From the NCBI RefSeq assembly GCF_024623785.1, contig NZ_JANKBZ010000059.1, positions 1-35,184 of the forward strand: 35,184 bases of DNA, read 5' to 3'. Every line of letters begins with the position of its first letter. Positions within the stretch are counted from its first letter, which is position 1. Source of the stretch: Archangium lipolyticum. Its GTDB lineage: Bacteria; Myxococcota; Myxococcia; Myxococcales; Myxococcaceae. Both the position numbers and the translations under genes were made by a program. Of the stretch, positions 23,589-33,091 are shown in pieces. The notes under the pieces are model-generated. The model searched no databases. It saw only the letters and a list, made by a program, of their open reading frames with translations, and was not told where the DNA came from.

Positions 23589-26500
23589 TTAGGTTGGCTC
23601 GACTTCGCTAAGGACCTGATCGAGCGTCCGCGCGACGGTGTACTTGAGCGGCGGCTCGCTGACGCCAAGGCTGGCGAAGTGTGCCTTGCCACATTCGATT
23701 TTCGCGCGCTCCTTGTCGCGGAGGTCGTTCACGAACAGGTCGCCCTTGGTCTCGACCACGAAGTAAACCCGCTCGCCCTCATCGGTCTGGACCAGCACGG
23801 CCCAGTCCGGGTTGTACCCACCGAGAGGGGTGGGGACGGTGAACCAGCCTGGGAGCTTGGTGTAGACCTTCACCGCAGCGTTCTTCTCTAGCTGGTCGGC
23901 GAACGACGCTTCGACGTCCGAGTCGTAGACCACGTGGTCGTGTACTGACTTGGAAGCCGCCATCATGTTCTTGAGATAACCAGTAAGCTCCTTCTCCTCG
24001 AAGAGCTGCTGGGCGTAGTAGTGCTCGTCGCCGAGTCGCTGGTACTTGATCCCCTCTACCACCGCGAGCTGCTTGCACCCGTTGATTGCGTGGGCCACGA
24101 AGTCGATGAACTGCTGCGGGTTTCGCTTGAAGTCGTCCAGCCGACCGCTCTCAGTCAGCACCCGATAAATCGTCCGCCGGGTGAGCTGGGTCCGGTCTTG
24201 CAATTCGGTGAGGATGTCGGGCAACTCGACCTGGGCTTCCTCAAGGAACACCGGAGCAGAGGTTTGGGTCTCCTTCGCGTCCACGCCCGCTTTACCGATC
24301 ACGAGCTCCGCCGTCGTCCATAGGAGCCGCGCCTTTGGCACACGTGGTGCCTCGCGGACGGACCGCACACAATCTGCGATGAGCTTCTCGTTGTCGAACT
24401 CCAGCCGGTAGGTGGTCCGGTGCTTGATCCGGTCCCAAAGCGCCCTGAAATCCTCGCCAAGGAGAACTTCGCGCCGGGTGCCAATCGGTTTGCGCAGGTC
24501 GGCGTCCTTGATTTCCAGCCGCCCCGCGAGTTTGCGGAGGACTTGCTCGATCTCCTTCTGGATGGCCTCGAACTCCGGCGGCAGTGACAGGGACCCATCC
24601 TTCAGCGCCTTGCGAAGCGAGTCCTGCACCTTTCCGCGCGTGTCGATATGGCCGGCCGCACGCAGGTGATCCCATACCGCCTTCGACTTTTCCGCGCCTA
24701 GCAGAGCCGGTCTCCCGGCCTCTCCCTTCACAGAGATCGTCGCGAATTGGTGCGCTTCGACGATGCCGAAGCGGATGCCGGTGTCAGCCTCGATTTCACG
24801 CTGCAAGTTCTCTGCGAACTCTTGGTAGCTCTCAGTGGCGACGACCGTGAGAGTATTAACGTCAAAGCCGCGAACGCGCTCTCCCTTCTGGTTCACGCAC
24901 AGCCGGAGCCCCCGTCCGATGGTTTGGCGGCGTTCGCGTTCGGTTCGGATGTCTCGCAGAGTGCAGATCTGGAAGACGTTGGGGTTATCCCAGCCTTCGC
25001 GCAGCGCCGAGTGGGAGAATATGAATTTGAGCGGTGTCTCCAGGCTCAACAGCCGCTCCTTGTCCTTCATGATCAGGTTGTAGGCCCGCTCCGCGCTGTC
25101 CCGGCTCTGCTGGTTGTTCTCGGCGGTGTCAGTCCAGCCGCCGTGTTTGTCGACGGAGAAGTACCCGTCGTGGATCTCGCTGGCGTCCCGCGAGAGGTCG
25201 ACCTCCTTGAATAGCGTGACATAGTCCGGGCGCGAAGCCATGCGCCGATATTCTTCCTCGAAGATCCGTGCGTAGGGTCCCTTGATTGCCGTGCCCTGCG
25301 CATCGTACTGCCGGTAGCGGTCCACCTGATCGATGAAGAAAAGGCTGAGAACCTTGATCCCCTGGGGCCGGAGCCTCTTCTCCTTATCGAGGTGCTCTTG
25401 GATGGTTCGTCGAATCATCTGCCGCTGCATCTCCATCGGGTCGACGTCGCCAAAGGCTTGGCCGGGCGTCAGCCAAACCGGGTCGATGCCCGGCACTCGG
25501 AGTTCCAGCAACTTCTGTCCGCGTCCGGCACGGATCTCGCCTATCCGGTGGTCGCGGTAGAGCGGTCGGCTCGTGGCCAGCTCGAGATCGTCGCCGTCTT
25601 CGACGGTGAGCTCGACGCGCCGAACGCCGCCCGGTCGCTGCGCATCCACCTCGATCTTCGCGGTAACCCCACCGCGGTTGCTCGCAACGGAGACGAGCTT
25701 CACGTACGGTCGGTTGTGGGCGCCGTCGACGGTGGCCGAGGCGACCTCAATCTGTTTGACAAGTTTCTGTTCGTAGGCGTCGATCGCGTCGAGCCGGTAG
25801 ACCATGTGGTGCTTATCGACATGCGTCGCCGAGTAGCGGAGTGTGCACAAGGGTTTCATTCGCGCGAGAGCCTGTCGGCCTCGGCCGTCGAGTCCGCCGT
25901 CCACGCTCTGCGGTTCATCAACGATGAGGATGGGCCTGGTGGCGCTGATGAGGTCGATGGGTTTCTCGCCGCCGGTCTTCTCGCTCGGGCGGTACATCAC
26001 ATTCTTCGACTTCTCGCGACGGCGTTGTTCGTCGGCTTCCTCCGCGACGGCCTCGGCCTCATCGCCGAACCGGCTCATGGCGCCGACGGTGACGATCATG
26101 ATCTGGATGTGTGGGCTGGTGGCGAAATTGCGGACCTGTCCAAGCTTCCCCGAGTCGTAGATGAAGTAGTCGAACGGCGTTCCCGCGTAGATACTGCGGA
26201 AATGGTCCTCGGTCATCTGAAGGGACTTGTAGACCCCCTCCTTGATGGCGATGGACGGCACGACAATTACGAACTTGGTGAAGCCGTAGCGCTTATTCAG
26301 CTCGAAGATGGTGCGCAGGTAGACGTAGGTCTTCCCGGTGCCGGTCTCCATTTCCACGGTGAAGTCGCCAGACTCGAGTTCTTCTGCGGGGCGTAGGCCG
26401 TTGCGGAGCTGGACGTCCTTGAGGTTCTCCAGTACCTGGTCCGGGAGCAATTGGAGTCGGTTGCCGGTTCCCTGTTCATTCTCCATGCCGGGGAGGAGCG

Positions 26501-26630
26501 CGGCACCGCCGAGCGCCCCGCGCGTCACAGTGAACGCGGTGCGACAGACCTCCTGACCGCGGAACAGGTCACAGACCCCGTTGATGGCGCGGAGCTGGTA
26601 GTCGAGGTTCGGTTCGAAGTGTAGCTTCAT
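23589..26630 (-). CDS. res: Type III restriction enzyme Res subunit, 1013 aa
   Basis: Superfamily 2 helicase plus nuclease. Walker A METGTGKTY (94-102), motif II DEPQ (238-241), motif V/VI region SALREGWDNP and RRQTIGRGLRL. The C-terminal PD-(D/E)XK nuclease has GGYNPDWAVL with Asp942 and VVETKGD with E960-T-K962. This is the Res subunit that, with Mod, translocates on or cuts DNA carrying unmethylated sites. Length is normal for Res. It starts 12 bases after the Mod stop with AGGAG upstream and is the last enzyme of a four-gene operon. All key motifs are intact. Confidence 0.92.
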   Translation of the reverse strand: MKLHFEPNLDYQLRAINGVCDLFRGQEVCRTAFTVTRGALGGAALLPGMENEQGTGNRLQLLPDQVLENLKDVQLRNGLRPAEELESGDFTVEMETGTGKTYVYLRTIFELNKRYGFTKFVIVVPSIAIKEGVYKSLQMTEDHFRSIYAGTPFDYFIYDSGKLGQVRNFATSPHIQIMIVTVGAMSRFGDEAEAVAEEADEQRRREKSKNVMYRPSEKTGGEKPIDLISATRPILIVDEPQSVDGGLDGRGRQALARMKPLCTLRYSATHVDKHHMVYRLDAIDAYEQKLVKQIEVASATVDGAHNRPYVKLVSVASNRGGVTAKIEVDAQRPGGVRRVELTVEDGDDLELATSRPLYRDHRIGEIRAGRGQKLLELRVPGIDPVWLTPGQAFGDVDPMEMQRQMIRRTIQEHLDKEKRLRPQGIKVLSLFFIDQVDRYRQYDAQGTAIKGPYARIFEEEYRRMASRPDYVTLFKEVDLSRDASEIHDGYFSVDKHGGWTDTAENNQQSRDSAERAYNLIMKDKERLLSLETPLKFIFSHSALREGWDNPNVFQICTLRDIRTERERRQTIGRGLRLCVNQKGERVRGFDVNTLTVVATESYQEFAENLQREIEADTGIRFGIVEAHQFATISVKGEAGRPALLGAEKSKAVWDHLRAAGHIDTRGKVQDSLRKALKDGSLSLPPEFEAIQKEIEQVLRKLAGRLEIKDADLRKPIGTRREVLLGEDFRALWDRIKHRTTYRLEFDNEKLIADCVRSVREAPRVPKARLLWTTAELVIGKAGVDAKETQTSAPVFLEEAQVELPDILTELQDRTQLTRRTIYRVLTESGRLDDFKRNPQQFIDFVAHAINGCKQLAVVEGIKYQRLGDEHYYAQQLFEEKELTGYLKNMMAASKSVHDHVVYDSDVEASFADQLEKNAAVKVYTKLPGWFTVPTPLGGYNPDWAVLVQTDEGERVYFVVETKGDLFVNDLRDKERAKIECGKAHFASLGVSEPPLKYTVARTLDQVLSEVEPT

Positions 26631-26642
26631 TGCAGGGCGCTC

Positions 26643-28499
26643 CTAGAGGCTGGTGACCTTGGACAGGCCGTGCTGTTCGAGGATGGCCGCGAGGTTCGAC
26701 TTGGCCACGTCGTCGGCGAAAGCGCTGTCGCGGAAGACACAAGTCGTCTCGCCGACTGGGGCGAGCACCTTGTGCCACTCGGCAATGCCCAGCGCGAGCC
26801 GCTCGACGTCCTTGCGGGCGATCTTCTCTTCGACGCAGACCATCAACACGCCGCCGCCAATGCTGTGCACCGTCTTTCCTGCAATGGTCCGGTGCTCGAT
26901 GGGGACACACAGATCCAGCCCGAGCTTGAGGAGAACTTCGTAGAGGATATCGTCTGGGCTACGGTCCTCCTTGATATGCTCCAAGTTGTCGAGGAGTGAT
27001 TTCTTGAGGTTGTCTCGGTTTGGCTCCCACCCACGGATGTTCGAGCTGTCGAGCTTGAACACGCGAAAGCCGAGATCGCCCGAGAGAGTTGTGGCGTCTT
27101 GCTGAATCTTCTTGCCTGCGCGGCGCAGGCGCTCTTTTGAGATCGCTGCGATAGTTGCTAAATCGCTTCTTCCCGTGGGCTCAGGCATTTGGACGAGGAT
27201 GTAGCGTCGATTGCCTCCCTCCGTTGCGTTCAGCCGCATCACCGCATCGCCCGTCGTGGCCGAACCCGCAAAGAAGTCGAGGACGATGTCTGACGAGCTG
27301 ACCTCAGTTCCCAGCCGCAGCATTCTTTCAATGAGAGCTGTCGGCTTTGGCGTGTCGAAGGATTCAGTGTCCGGGAAGAGAGCTCGAAGCTCGTTCTTCG
27401 ACGTGCGATTGCTGCCGACCTCCTCTTTCCGCCAAAGGGTCCGAGGAATCAAATCCGAGACCTCAGAAAGGTATCGCTTGATACTCGGCCGGGCTTCTCC
27501 AGTCGGCCCCCACCAGATGCGTCCATCTGCATCAAGTTCCCGTAGCTTCTGTTCAGAGATACGCCAAAACCGGCCTGGCGGCGGGCTGAAGGTTCGGCCA
27601 CTTGGCCCCTTAACGCTGTATTGCCCCTTTGAGTAGGGCTTATTCGCGTAGGGGTCTCCAGGAAGCCATGGGCCCCGAGGATCGTTGTCAGGATTGGCGT
27701 AAATTGAGTTTGCTTCATCCGTTCGTGGGAGTCGCGTAGGAGCCCACGAAGGATCTCGCGAATACACTAGCACAAACTCGTGGTCCTCCGAGAATTGTCT
27801 TGCCGAATTTCGCGGTGAGTCAGCCTTCTCCCAGATAGCAGTGGCTACGAAGTTTTCTTCTCCAAAGACTTCGTCCATCATGTACCGAAGAGTGTGAACC
27901 TCGTGATCATCGATCGACACGAAGATTACGCCGTCTTGGGCAAGAAGGTTCCGCGCCAACTTCAGCCGCGGATACATCATATTCAGCCAATCGGTATGAA
28001 ACCGTCCGGACGCCTCGGTGTTGGACGTGATCTTCCGTCCACCCTCCACCTGCCCAGTCAGCTCCAGGTAGTTCTTGATGTTGTCCTGAAAGTCGTCCGG
28101 ATAAACAAAATCCTTGCCAGTGTTATACGGCGGATCGATGTAGATGAGCTTGACCTTTCCGGCATAGCTCTTCTGCAACAACTTCAGGACTTCCAGGTTG
28201 TCACCCTCAATGAAGAGGTTCTGCGTGGTGTCCCAGTCCACGCTCTCCTCGGGGCACGGACGCAAGGTCCCGGTCGACGGAGTCAGCGCGAGCTGGCGGG
28301 CTTGCCGCTTTCCGTGCCAGTAAAGCCCGTACTTCTCCTCGCGCTCGTCCACAGATCCCCCGAGGACCTGCTTAAGCACGTCGAAGTCGATCTTCCCCTC
28401 CGCGAACGCCTCGGGGAATAGCGTCTTCAGCTTCGCCACGTTCTCGGCCACGAGGTCAGCGGATCGAGTCGTCGGGTCATCCACGGTGAGCTTCCTCAT
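26643..28499 (-). CDS. mod: Type III Mod adenine-specific DNA methyltransferase, 618 aa
   Basis: Beta-class amino-methyltransferase: motif IV DPPY (122-125) precedes the AdoMet motif LDFFAGSATTGDAV (about 406-419). The typical Mod N-terminus is present (SADLVAENVAKLKTLFPEAF, then EEKYGLYWHGKRQAR). The part between the motifs (about 215-350) is the expected target-recognition region; its DNA (27.4-27.9 kb) is visibly AT-richer than the ends of the gene, a sign of domain exchange. It would mark host sites and guide Res. The ATG at 28499 has AAAGAGG upstream; a GTG at 28520 overlapping the previous stop (GTGA) is an equally possible start. Confidence 0.92.
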   Translation of the reverse strand: MRKLTVDDPTTRSADLVAENVAKLKTLFPEAFAEGKIDFDVLKQVLGGSVDEREEKYGLYWHGKRQARQLALTPSTGTLRPCPEESVDWDTTQNLFIEGDNLEVLKLLQKSYAGKVKLIYIDPPYNTGKDFVYPDDFQDNIKNYLELTGQVEGGRKITSNTEASGRFHTDWLNMMYPRLKLARNLLAQDGVIFVSIDDHEVHTLRYMMDEVFGEENFVATAIWEKADSPRNSARQFSEDHEFVLVYSRDPSWAPTRLPRTDEANSIYANPDNDPRGPWLPGDPYANKPYSKGQYSVKGPSGRTFSPPPGRFWRISEQKLRELDADGRIWWGPTGEARPSIKRYLSEVSDLIPRTLWRKEEVGSNRTSKNELRALFPDTESFDTPKPTALIERMLRLGTEVSSSDIVLDFFAGSATTGDAVMRLNATEGGNRRYILVQMPEPTGRSDLATIAAISKERLRRAGKKIQQDATTLSGDLGFRVFKLDSSNIRGWEPNRDNLKKSLLDNLEHIKEDRSPDDILYEVLLKLGLDLCVPIEHRTIAGKTVHSIGGGVLMVCVEEKIARKDVERLALGIAEWHKVLAPVGETTCVFRDSAFADDVAKSNLAAILEQHGLSKVTSL

Positions 28500-28516
28500 G
28501 CGCGCCTCTTTACTAG

Positions 28517-29272
28517 TCACAGTCTCTTCCTCAAAGCGGCGTATTCCGCCTCAAGCTGTTTGAGCTTCACGTTCAGGTCCACCAGCCGCCGGAGTTGTGT
28601 CTCGCCTCTCGCGGCGGTCCGCAGCGCCTTCATCTCCGCTTCCAACCTGGCGCACGCATCGAGTGCCTCGTGCCGCGCTTGCGCATCTCTCGGCGTCGTC
28701 GCGCGGCTGAACACGCCCGTTATCATGGCCGCCCGATATGCGACCACGGTTTCCATCCACCCTTCGTATACCGTCCACAGCGACTCGGCTGCTTGGCGCG
28801 CCAGTGGCAAAGCTTCCAGGAATCCCTCCACCACGGCCGGCGGGGTTCCGTCGCCCATCTCGGCGATGGTCAAATCGCCGTCCATCACCCAGTTCCCGGC
28901 TTTCGCCTGTGACCACCGTTTGTGCGCGAGCGACAGGCACAGGCGAGGTGCTTGCTCGCACACGAGGAGTACTGGATACGGGATCGCCCGATGCACCAGT
29001 TCCATCAGCCGGTCAGCCTTCCCCTGTGGCCGCATCGACAAGCTCAGCACCGCGAGTTCTTCGTACGTCCGCTCCCCATCCGTGAACCCGGCGATCCCGC
29101 AGTTGGAGGGCTTGAGGGTGGCGACCCACGTGATTTCTTCGACGCCCTCCGTGACCAGCCGCCGGTCCGAAGACGACGCAATGTTCTCTGACAACATCTT
29201 CTTCGGCACTCTCCGGGGTTGCACCGCGTCCCCGGGTAGGCCGAGCGCGCCGATCACCTTCTCCGGGGTCAC
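28517..29272 (-). CDS. DUF4391 family protein, 251 aa
   Basis: Starts VTPEKVIGALGLPGDAV with KVPKK-like RRVPKKMLSEN and EEITWVATLKPSNCGI, then YEELAVLSL and IPYPVLLV: the DUF4391 pattern. The C-terminus is a coiled coil (LEAEMKALRTAARGE, LNVKLKQLEAEYAALRKRL). Function unknown. The GTG start overlaps the helicase stop (GTGA), and its own stop overlaps a GTG of the Mod gene, so it is tightly coupled in the middle of the restriction operon and likely forms part of the complex. The longer frame reaching 29524 only overlaps the helicase gene. Confidence 0.85.
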   Translation of the reverse strand: MTPEKVIGALGLPGDAVQPRRVPKKMLSENIASSSDRRLVTEGVEEITWVATLKPSNCGIAGFTDGERTYEELAVLSLSMRPQGKADRLMELVHRAIPYPVLLVCEQAPRLCLSLAHKRWSQAKAGNWVMDGDLTIAEMGDGTPPAVVEGFLEALPLARQAAESLWTVYEGWMETVVAYRAAMITGVFSRATTPRDAQARHEALDACARLEAEMKALRTAARGETQLRRLVDLNVKLKQLEAEYAALRKRL

Positions 29273-32200
29273 TCGGGCCCACCCGGCAGGATGACCACGA
29301 ACGCGACGACCTCGAAGTCGTCGCTCCCGGCGAACTCGCCCTTTCGCGTCTGGGTGCCGCCGGGCTTGAATAGGCTGGCCACCGCACGCTCCTCGCCGCG
29401 TCCCACCACGCTTCCCACCGCAGTTGCCAGCAGGCGCTGTGCGTGACGCATGTCCTCGCCCGCCTTCGTCGTCCGATCGTATCGGGCACAAGCGCCGGCG
29501 TCCGGCAGGTCTTTGCCCACGCACGTCCGCTTGAGCCGGTCGAGGATCCGTTTTGCCTGTGGGTAGGGCAGGAGGACCGTCCCGTCTTCGCTCACGTGCA
29601 CAAGGTAATGCGGCGACAACGGGTAGCTCCCGTCCGCGAGTGACTCGGCGGCGTCTCCCTCTGCGCGCAGGCAGAATATGATCCCCGGGGGCACCTCGGA
29701 CTCCAATGAGGTCGTCACCGCGCTTGCACCCAGAGGCAGGCTCTCCAGCGCGTCCGGTTGTGTCCGCCCGAGCTCAGCGAGGTCGATTCGGAAGTCGTTC
29801 AGGGTGAGATCGGTGATGGAAACGCCCGTAGATAGGTCCTCCAGATCGATCACCGCGTCCTGAAGCCGGAGCAGTTGCTTGCGCCGGTACTCCAGGTCGT
29901 TCATCCCGTTCGCGCCCCGCGACTCGATTAGGTTCTCTTCGCCGGTAGCGGACACGTCGAGCAGCACCATTCGGCCGCTCACGCGCTGTTCGAGGTTGAT
30001 GTACTCCTCAAGTTCCATGTTCGGCCAGAAGTTGACGAGCTGGATCCTTGCGTTCGGCGAGCCCAGTCGGTCGATGCGTCCGAACCGCTGGATGATGCGC
30101 ACCGGGTTCCAATGGATGTCGTAGTTGATGAGCCAGTCGCAGTCCTGGAGGTTCTGGCCCTCCGAGATGCAGTCCGTGGCGATCAGGAGATCAATCTCCC
30201 CCTCGGCCGCGTCTTCCATGGATCTTTCACGCGAGCGCGGAGAGAACGCGGTTAGAATCGACCCGAGATCCTTCCCCACTGAGGGCAGGGTACTTTGATT
30301 GCTTCCCGTCCCGGTGACGAGTGCGGATTGGAGCCCCAGTTCCGCCTTCGCCCAGGGCGAGAGCTGATCGTACAGATACCGAGCGGTGTCCGCGAACGCG
30401 GTGAAGACGATCACCTTCCGGTTCTGGCCGTTGATCGGGCGCTCGCATTTGGCGGCGATCACCCGCTTCAGCTCGGAGAGCTTGGCGTCCCGCTGCGGGC
30501 TGACGTCCTTCGCCGCCGAGAGCAGTGTCATCAGCCTGTTGCGGTCCTCCTCCAAGTCCTGCTTCCAGCGAACGACGTCTACGTCCTTCAGCAGTACTTT
30601 CACTTTCCGCCCGGCGACGAGGCCCTCGAACTCCGGATCCTCGAGATCCACCTCGCGGATGTCCAGCGCTGGCGACTCGTTCGCATGGCTCTCGATACGC
30701 CCGATGATTGTGTTGACCGCTTCGAGCTGGCGCTCCACGGTGAGTGCGAACGACACCACCGAGCTCTCCATCCGCTTGAGCACGTTGACCCGGAGCAGAT
30801 TGACAAGGCTCGTTTCGCGATCCTGCTGCTTGAAGAACCCCTTCCCGCCGCGGACCTCGCGCCTGTACCGCTCCTCGTAGTCCGCCTGCTTGTGCGGCAG
30901 GATGTATTGGAGCGGTGCGTACGAGGCGAGGTTGAGCTTCCGGATTTCGGTGTTGATGACGTGGATGCGCGGGAACTTCGCCGCCCGGTCCACCTCGGCC
31001 TTGATGTTGATAGGCCGCAGGCGCTCCGGGAACTTCCCAGTTTCGTCCGTGCCGTAGTACCGCTCGATGTGCCTCCGCGACCGGGCGATGGTCAACAGGT
31101 CGAGCAAGGCGAAGTAGTCGAATCCCAGCATCTCCACCAGCCGTGTTGGCGTCCGCTCCGCCTCATCCAGCTCCAGCCAACGATTGAACTGCTTTTGCGC
31201 CAGTCGTGTGGTGGTCTCGATGCTCGGAATGCCGTGATCGAACAGTGCGCCGTCATTCCCCTCGGTCACGAAGGCGATCTGGTTCTTCAAGTCCGCCAGT
31301 CGGTTGTTGACCGGGGTCGCCGATAGCATGAGCACGCGGGTCTTCACCCCCTCACGGATAACCTTCTGCATGAGCCGCTCGTAGCGGGTGACGCCGCCTT
31401 CCTGTGGGCTCAGCTTGTTGCGGAAGTTGTGCGACTCGTCGATCACTACCAGGTCGTAGTTTCCCCAGTTAATGTTACGAAGGTCGATGTCGCCGGACAT
31501 CCCGCTCTCGCGCGAGAGATCGGTGTGGTTCAGCACGTCGTAGTTGAACCGATCCGCCGCGAAGAAGTTACGCCGGTCGTTAGCGCGGTAGAGGGTCCAG
31601 TTGTCCCGCAGCCGCTTCGGGCATAGGACCAGGACGCGATCATTGCGCAGCTCATGGTACTTGATGATTGCCAGCGCCTCGAACGTCTTACCGAGCCCCA
31701 CGCTGTCCGCGATGATGCAGCCCCCGAAGCGGTTGAGCTTGTCGATGGCCCCCACCACGCCATCACGCTGGAACTTGTAGAGCCGCTTCCACACACCCGT
31801 GTTGCGGATGCCCGTGGCGGCCTTGATCACCTGATCTTCGTCCAGGGTATCGCCGCGTCCCTCGAAGAGCGTCTGGAGGATCCGCGCGTAGACCAGCGAC
31901 GGCGGGTGGTGCGCTGCCACGCGCTCGAGCTGCTCGACCAACGCGCGGTCTGGCGCCTTGCCTCCCTCGAGCTGGGACCACTGGAACTCGAGCCAGGCCG
32001 AGAAGTGTGACCGATCCTCGGGGGTGTCCAGATCGTGGATCAGCCCCAGCGGATTGCCAGGCGTGAGTCCGAGCCCATCGGTCGTCAACGACAACGCCCC
32101 CGAGACGGCTTGCACCGGCTGCGCGTCCGCGTCGCGGAGCACCAGCGCGCCCTGAGGAATTCTTCCCTTCGCGCGCCGGACCTCTGCCTTGCGTGCGATC

Positions 32201-32466
32201 CACTCCAGGCACCGCCGCGCCAGCCACCGCGCTTGCAGCCGGTTGCGCGCTGCGCGATCCGCTTCGTGCCCCAGCAGAGCGCAGTCCAGGTCCTCCCGCG
32301 GCAGCAGTAGGCGCGCCCGCTCGATCGCGAAGAGCTCCGCGTGCAGGGCTTCGAACGCGAAGATCGAGAAGTCAGAGGTGACCGCGTCGATGTAGTTGCC
32401 CGGCCGCAGCCACGGACGGATGAGGTCGATGACCCGCTCGTTCCCAGCGTTACGGATGATCTTCAT
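29269..32466 (-). CDS. SNF2-type helicase with degenerate PLD-like N-terminus, 1065 aa
   Basis: Superfamily 2 translocase: Walker A ADSVGLGKTF (253-262), motif II DESH (343-346), motif III SATP (382-385), motif V ATDCISEGQNLQ and motif VI QRFGRIDR (793-800), as in SNF2/HepA-like proteins. The first 165 residues have the spacing of a phospholipase-D-like domain (GALSLTTDGLGL, then AWLEFQW) but lack an HxK motif, so this part is probably not catalytic. It is the first gene of the operon with DUF4391, Mod and Res. No classical ribosome binding site is seen. It may remodel or move DNA for the restriction complex. Confidence 0.9.
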   Translation of the reverse strand: MKIIRNAGNERVIDLIRPWLRPGNYIDAVTSDFSIFAFEALHAELFAIERARLLLPREDLDCALLGHEADRAARNRLQARWLARRCLEWIARKAEVRRAKGRIPQGALVLRDADAQPVQAVSGALSLTTDGLGLTPGNPLGLIHDLDTPEDRSHFSAWLEFQWSQLEGGKAPDRALVEQLERVAAHHPPSLVYARILQTLFEGRGDTLDEDQVIKAATGIRNTGVWKRLYKFQRDGVVGAIDKLNRFGGCIIADSVGLGKTFEALAIIKYHELRNDRVLVLCPKRLRDNWTLYRANDRRNFFAADRFNYDVLNHTDLSRESGMSGDIDLRNINWGNYDLVVIDESHNFRNKLSPQEGGVTRYERLMQKVIREGVKTRVLMLSATPVNNRLADLKNQIAFVTEGNDGALFDHGIPSIETTTRLAQKQFNRWLELDEAERTPTRLVEMLGFDYFALLDLLTIARSRRHIERYYGTDETGKFPERLRPINIKAEVDRAAKFPRIHVINTEIRKLNLASYAPLQYILPHKQADYEERYRREVRGGKGFFKQQDRETSLVNLLRVNVLKRMESSVVSFALTVERQLEAVNTIIGRIESHANESPALDIREVDLEDPEFEGLVAGRKVKVLLKDVDVVRWKQDLEEDRNRLMTLLSAAKDVSPQRDAKLSELKRVIAAKCERPINGQNRKVIVFTAFADTARYLYDQLSPWAKAELGLQSALVTGTGSNQSTLPSVGKDLGSILTAFSPRSRERSMEDAAEGEIDLLIATDCISEGQNLQDCDWLINYDIHWNPVRIIQRFGRIDRLGSPNARIQLVNFWPNMELEEYINLEQRVSGRMVLLDVSATGEENLIESRGANGMNDLEYRRKQLLRLQDAVIDLEDLSTGVSITDLTLNDFRIDLAELGRTQPDALESLPLGASAVTTSLESEVPPGIIFCLRAEGDAAESLADGSYPLSPHYLVHVSEDGTVLLPYPQAKRILDRLKRTCVGKDLPDAGACARYDRTTKAGEDMRHAQRLLATAVGSVVGRGEERAVASLFKPGGTQTRKGEFAGSDDFEVVAFVVILPGGPE

Positions 32467-33091
32467 CGAGGGGGAGCATTCTACGACGGGTCTCCTAGCT
32501 TTGTTAAATGCGGTTCAGCTAGCTCCGATACCTCCAGCCGCAGGACCCGGTTAGGGGAATACGATCCTGAAGCGGAGCGCATAAGAGGACTGGGAGCCCT
32601 TGGTGAGGGAGCGGGCTGGTAGAGAGTCCGCGGGAGGCGCTGACGAGCACCTCTCGGGCTGTGCGCTGGGCCGGTGGAACCGCCGTATGGCCCCAGGAGA
32701 GTCGGGGCACGTTGGCTCTCTACGGGGTTCCATCAGGCACATGAGCACTGCGGGCCGACCAGCCATCATCGCTTCGGTGTCGGAGGGCTTCCTTGTGCTC
32801 CAATGTACCCCTCCAGAGCAGATTCGGGGAGCGCCAGACGGCACATGATGGGGCGGATCAAGGCGAGGATCCCTAATAAAATCAATGCCATAGCGGGTAA
32901 AGGCGCGTCCTGCCCAGGAACGTCCACCGTCCTACCGTGGGTTCGATGCTTGCCTCCTCCTTCAGCGGGCCCAGTAATCCGCAGGGCTGCTGGGCCGCGG
33001 CCGCGAAGCTTGCGGGTCCACGAGATTCTCGGCTTTCGGCGCTCCTGCTTGGTCGCTAGGCTCGCGCCGCGTCCCACACCGAGGGGAAATG
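32467..33091. promoter_or_regulatory. Divergent intergenic region with a structured stretch
   Basis: This 625-bp region between the restriction operon (minus) and the GmrSD-like gene (plus) should carry both promoters. No credible gene. Between 32619 and 32723 the sequence is strongly self-complementary: outer stem GTAGAGAG / CTCTCTAC, inside it a CGGT-GGA-ACCG hairpin and a CCCC-AGGAGAGTC-GGGG hairpin. An AT-rich patch (CCCTAATAAAATCAATG) at about 32870-32890 is the best promoter candidate for the plus strand. Confidence 0.4.
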
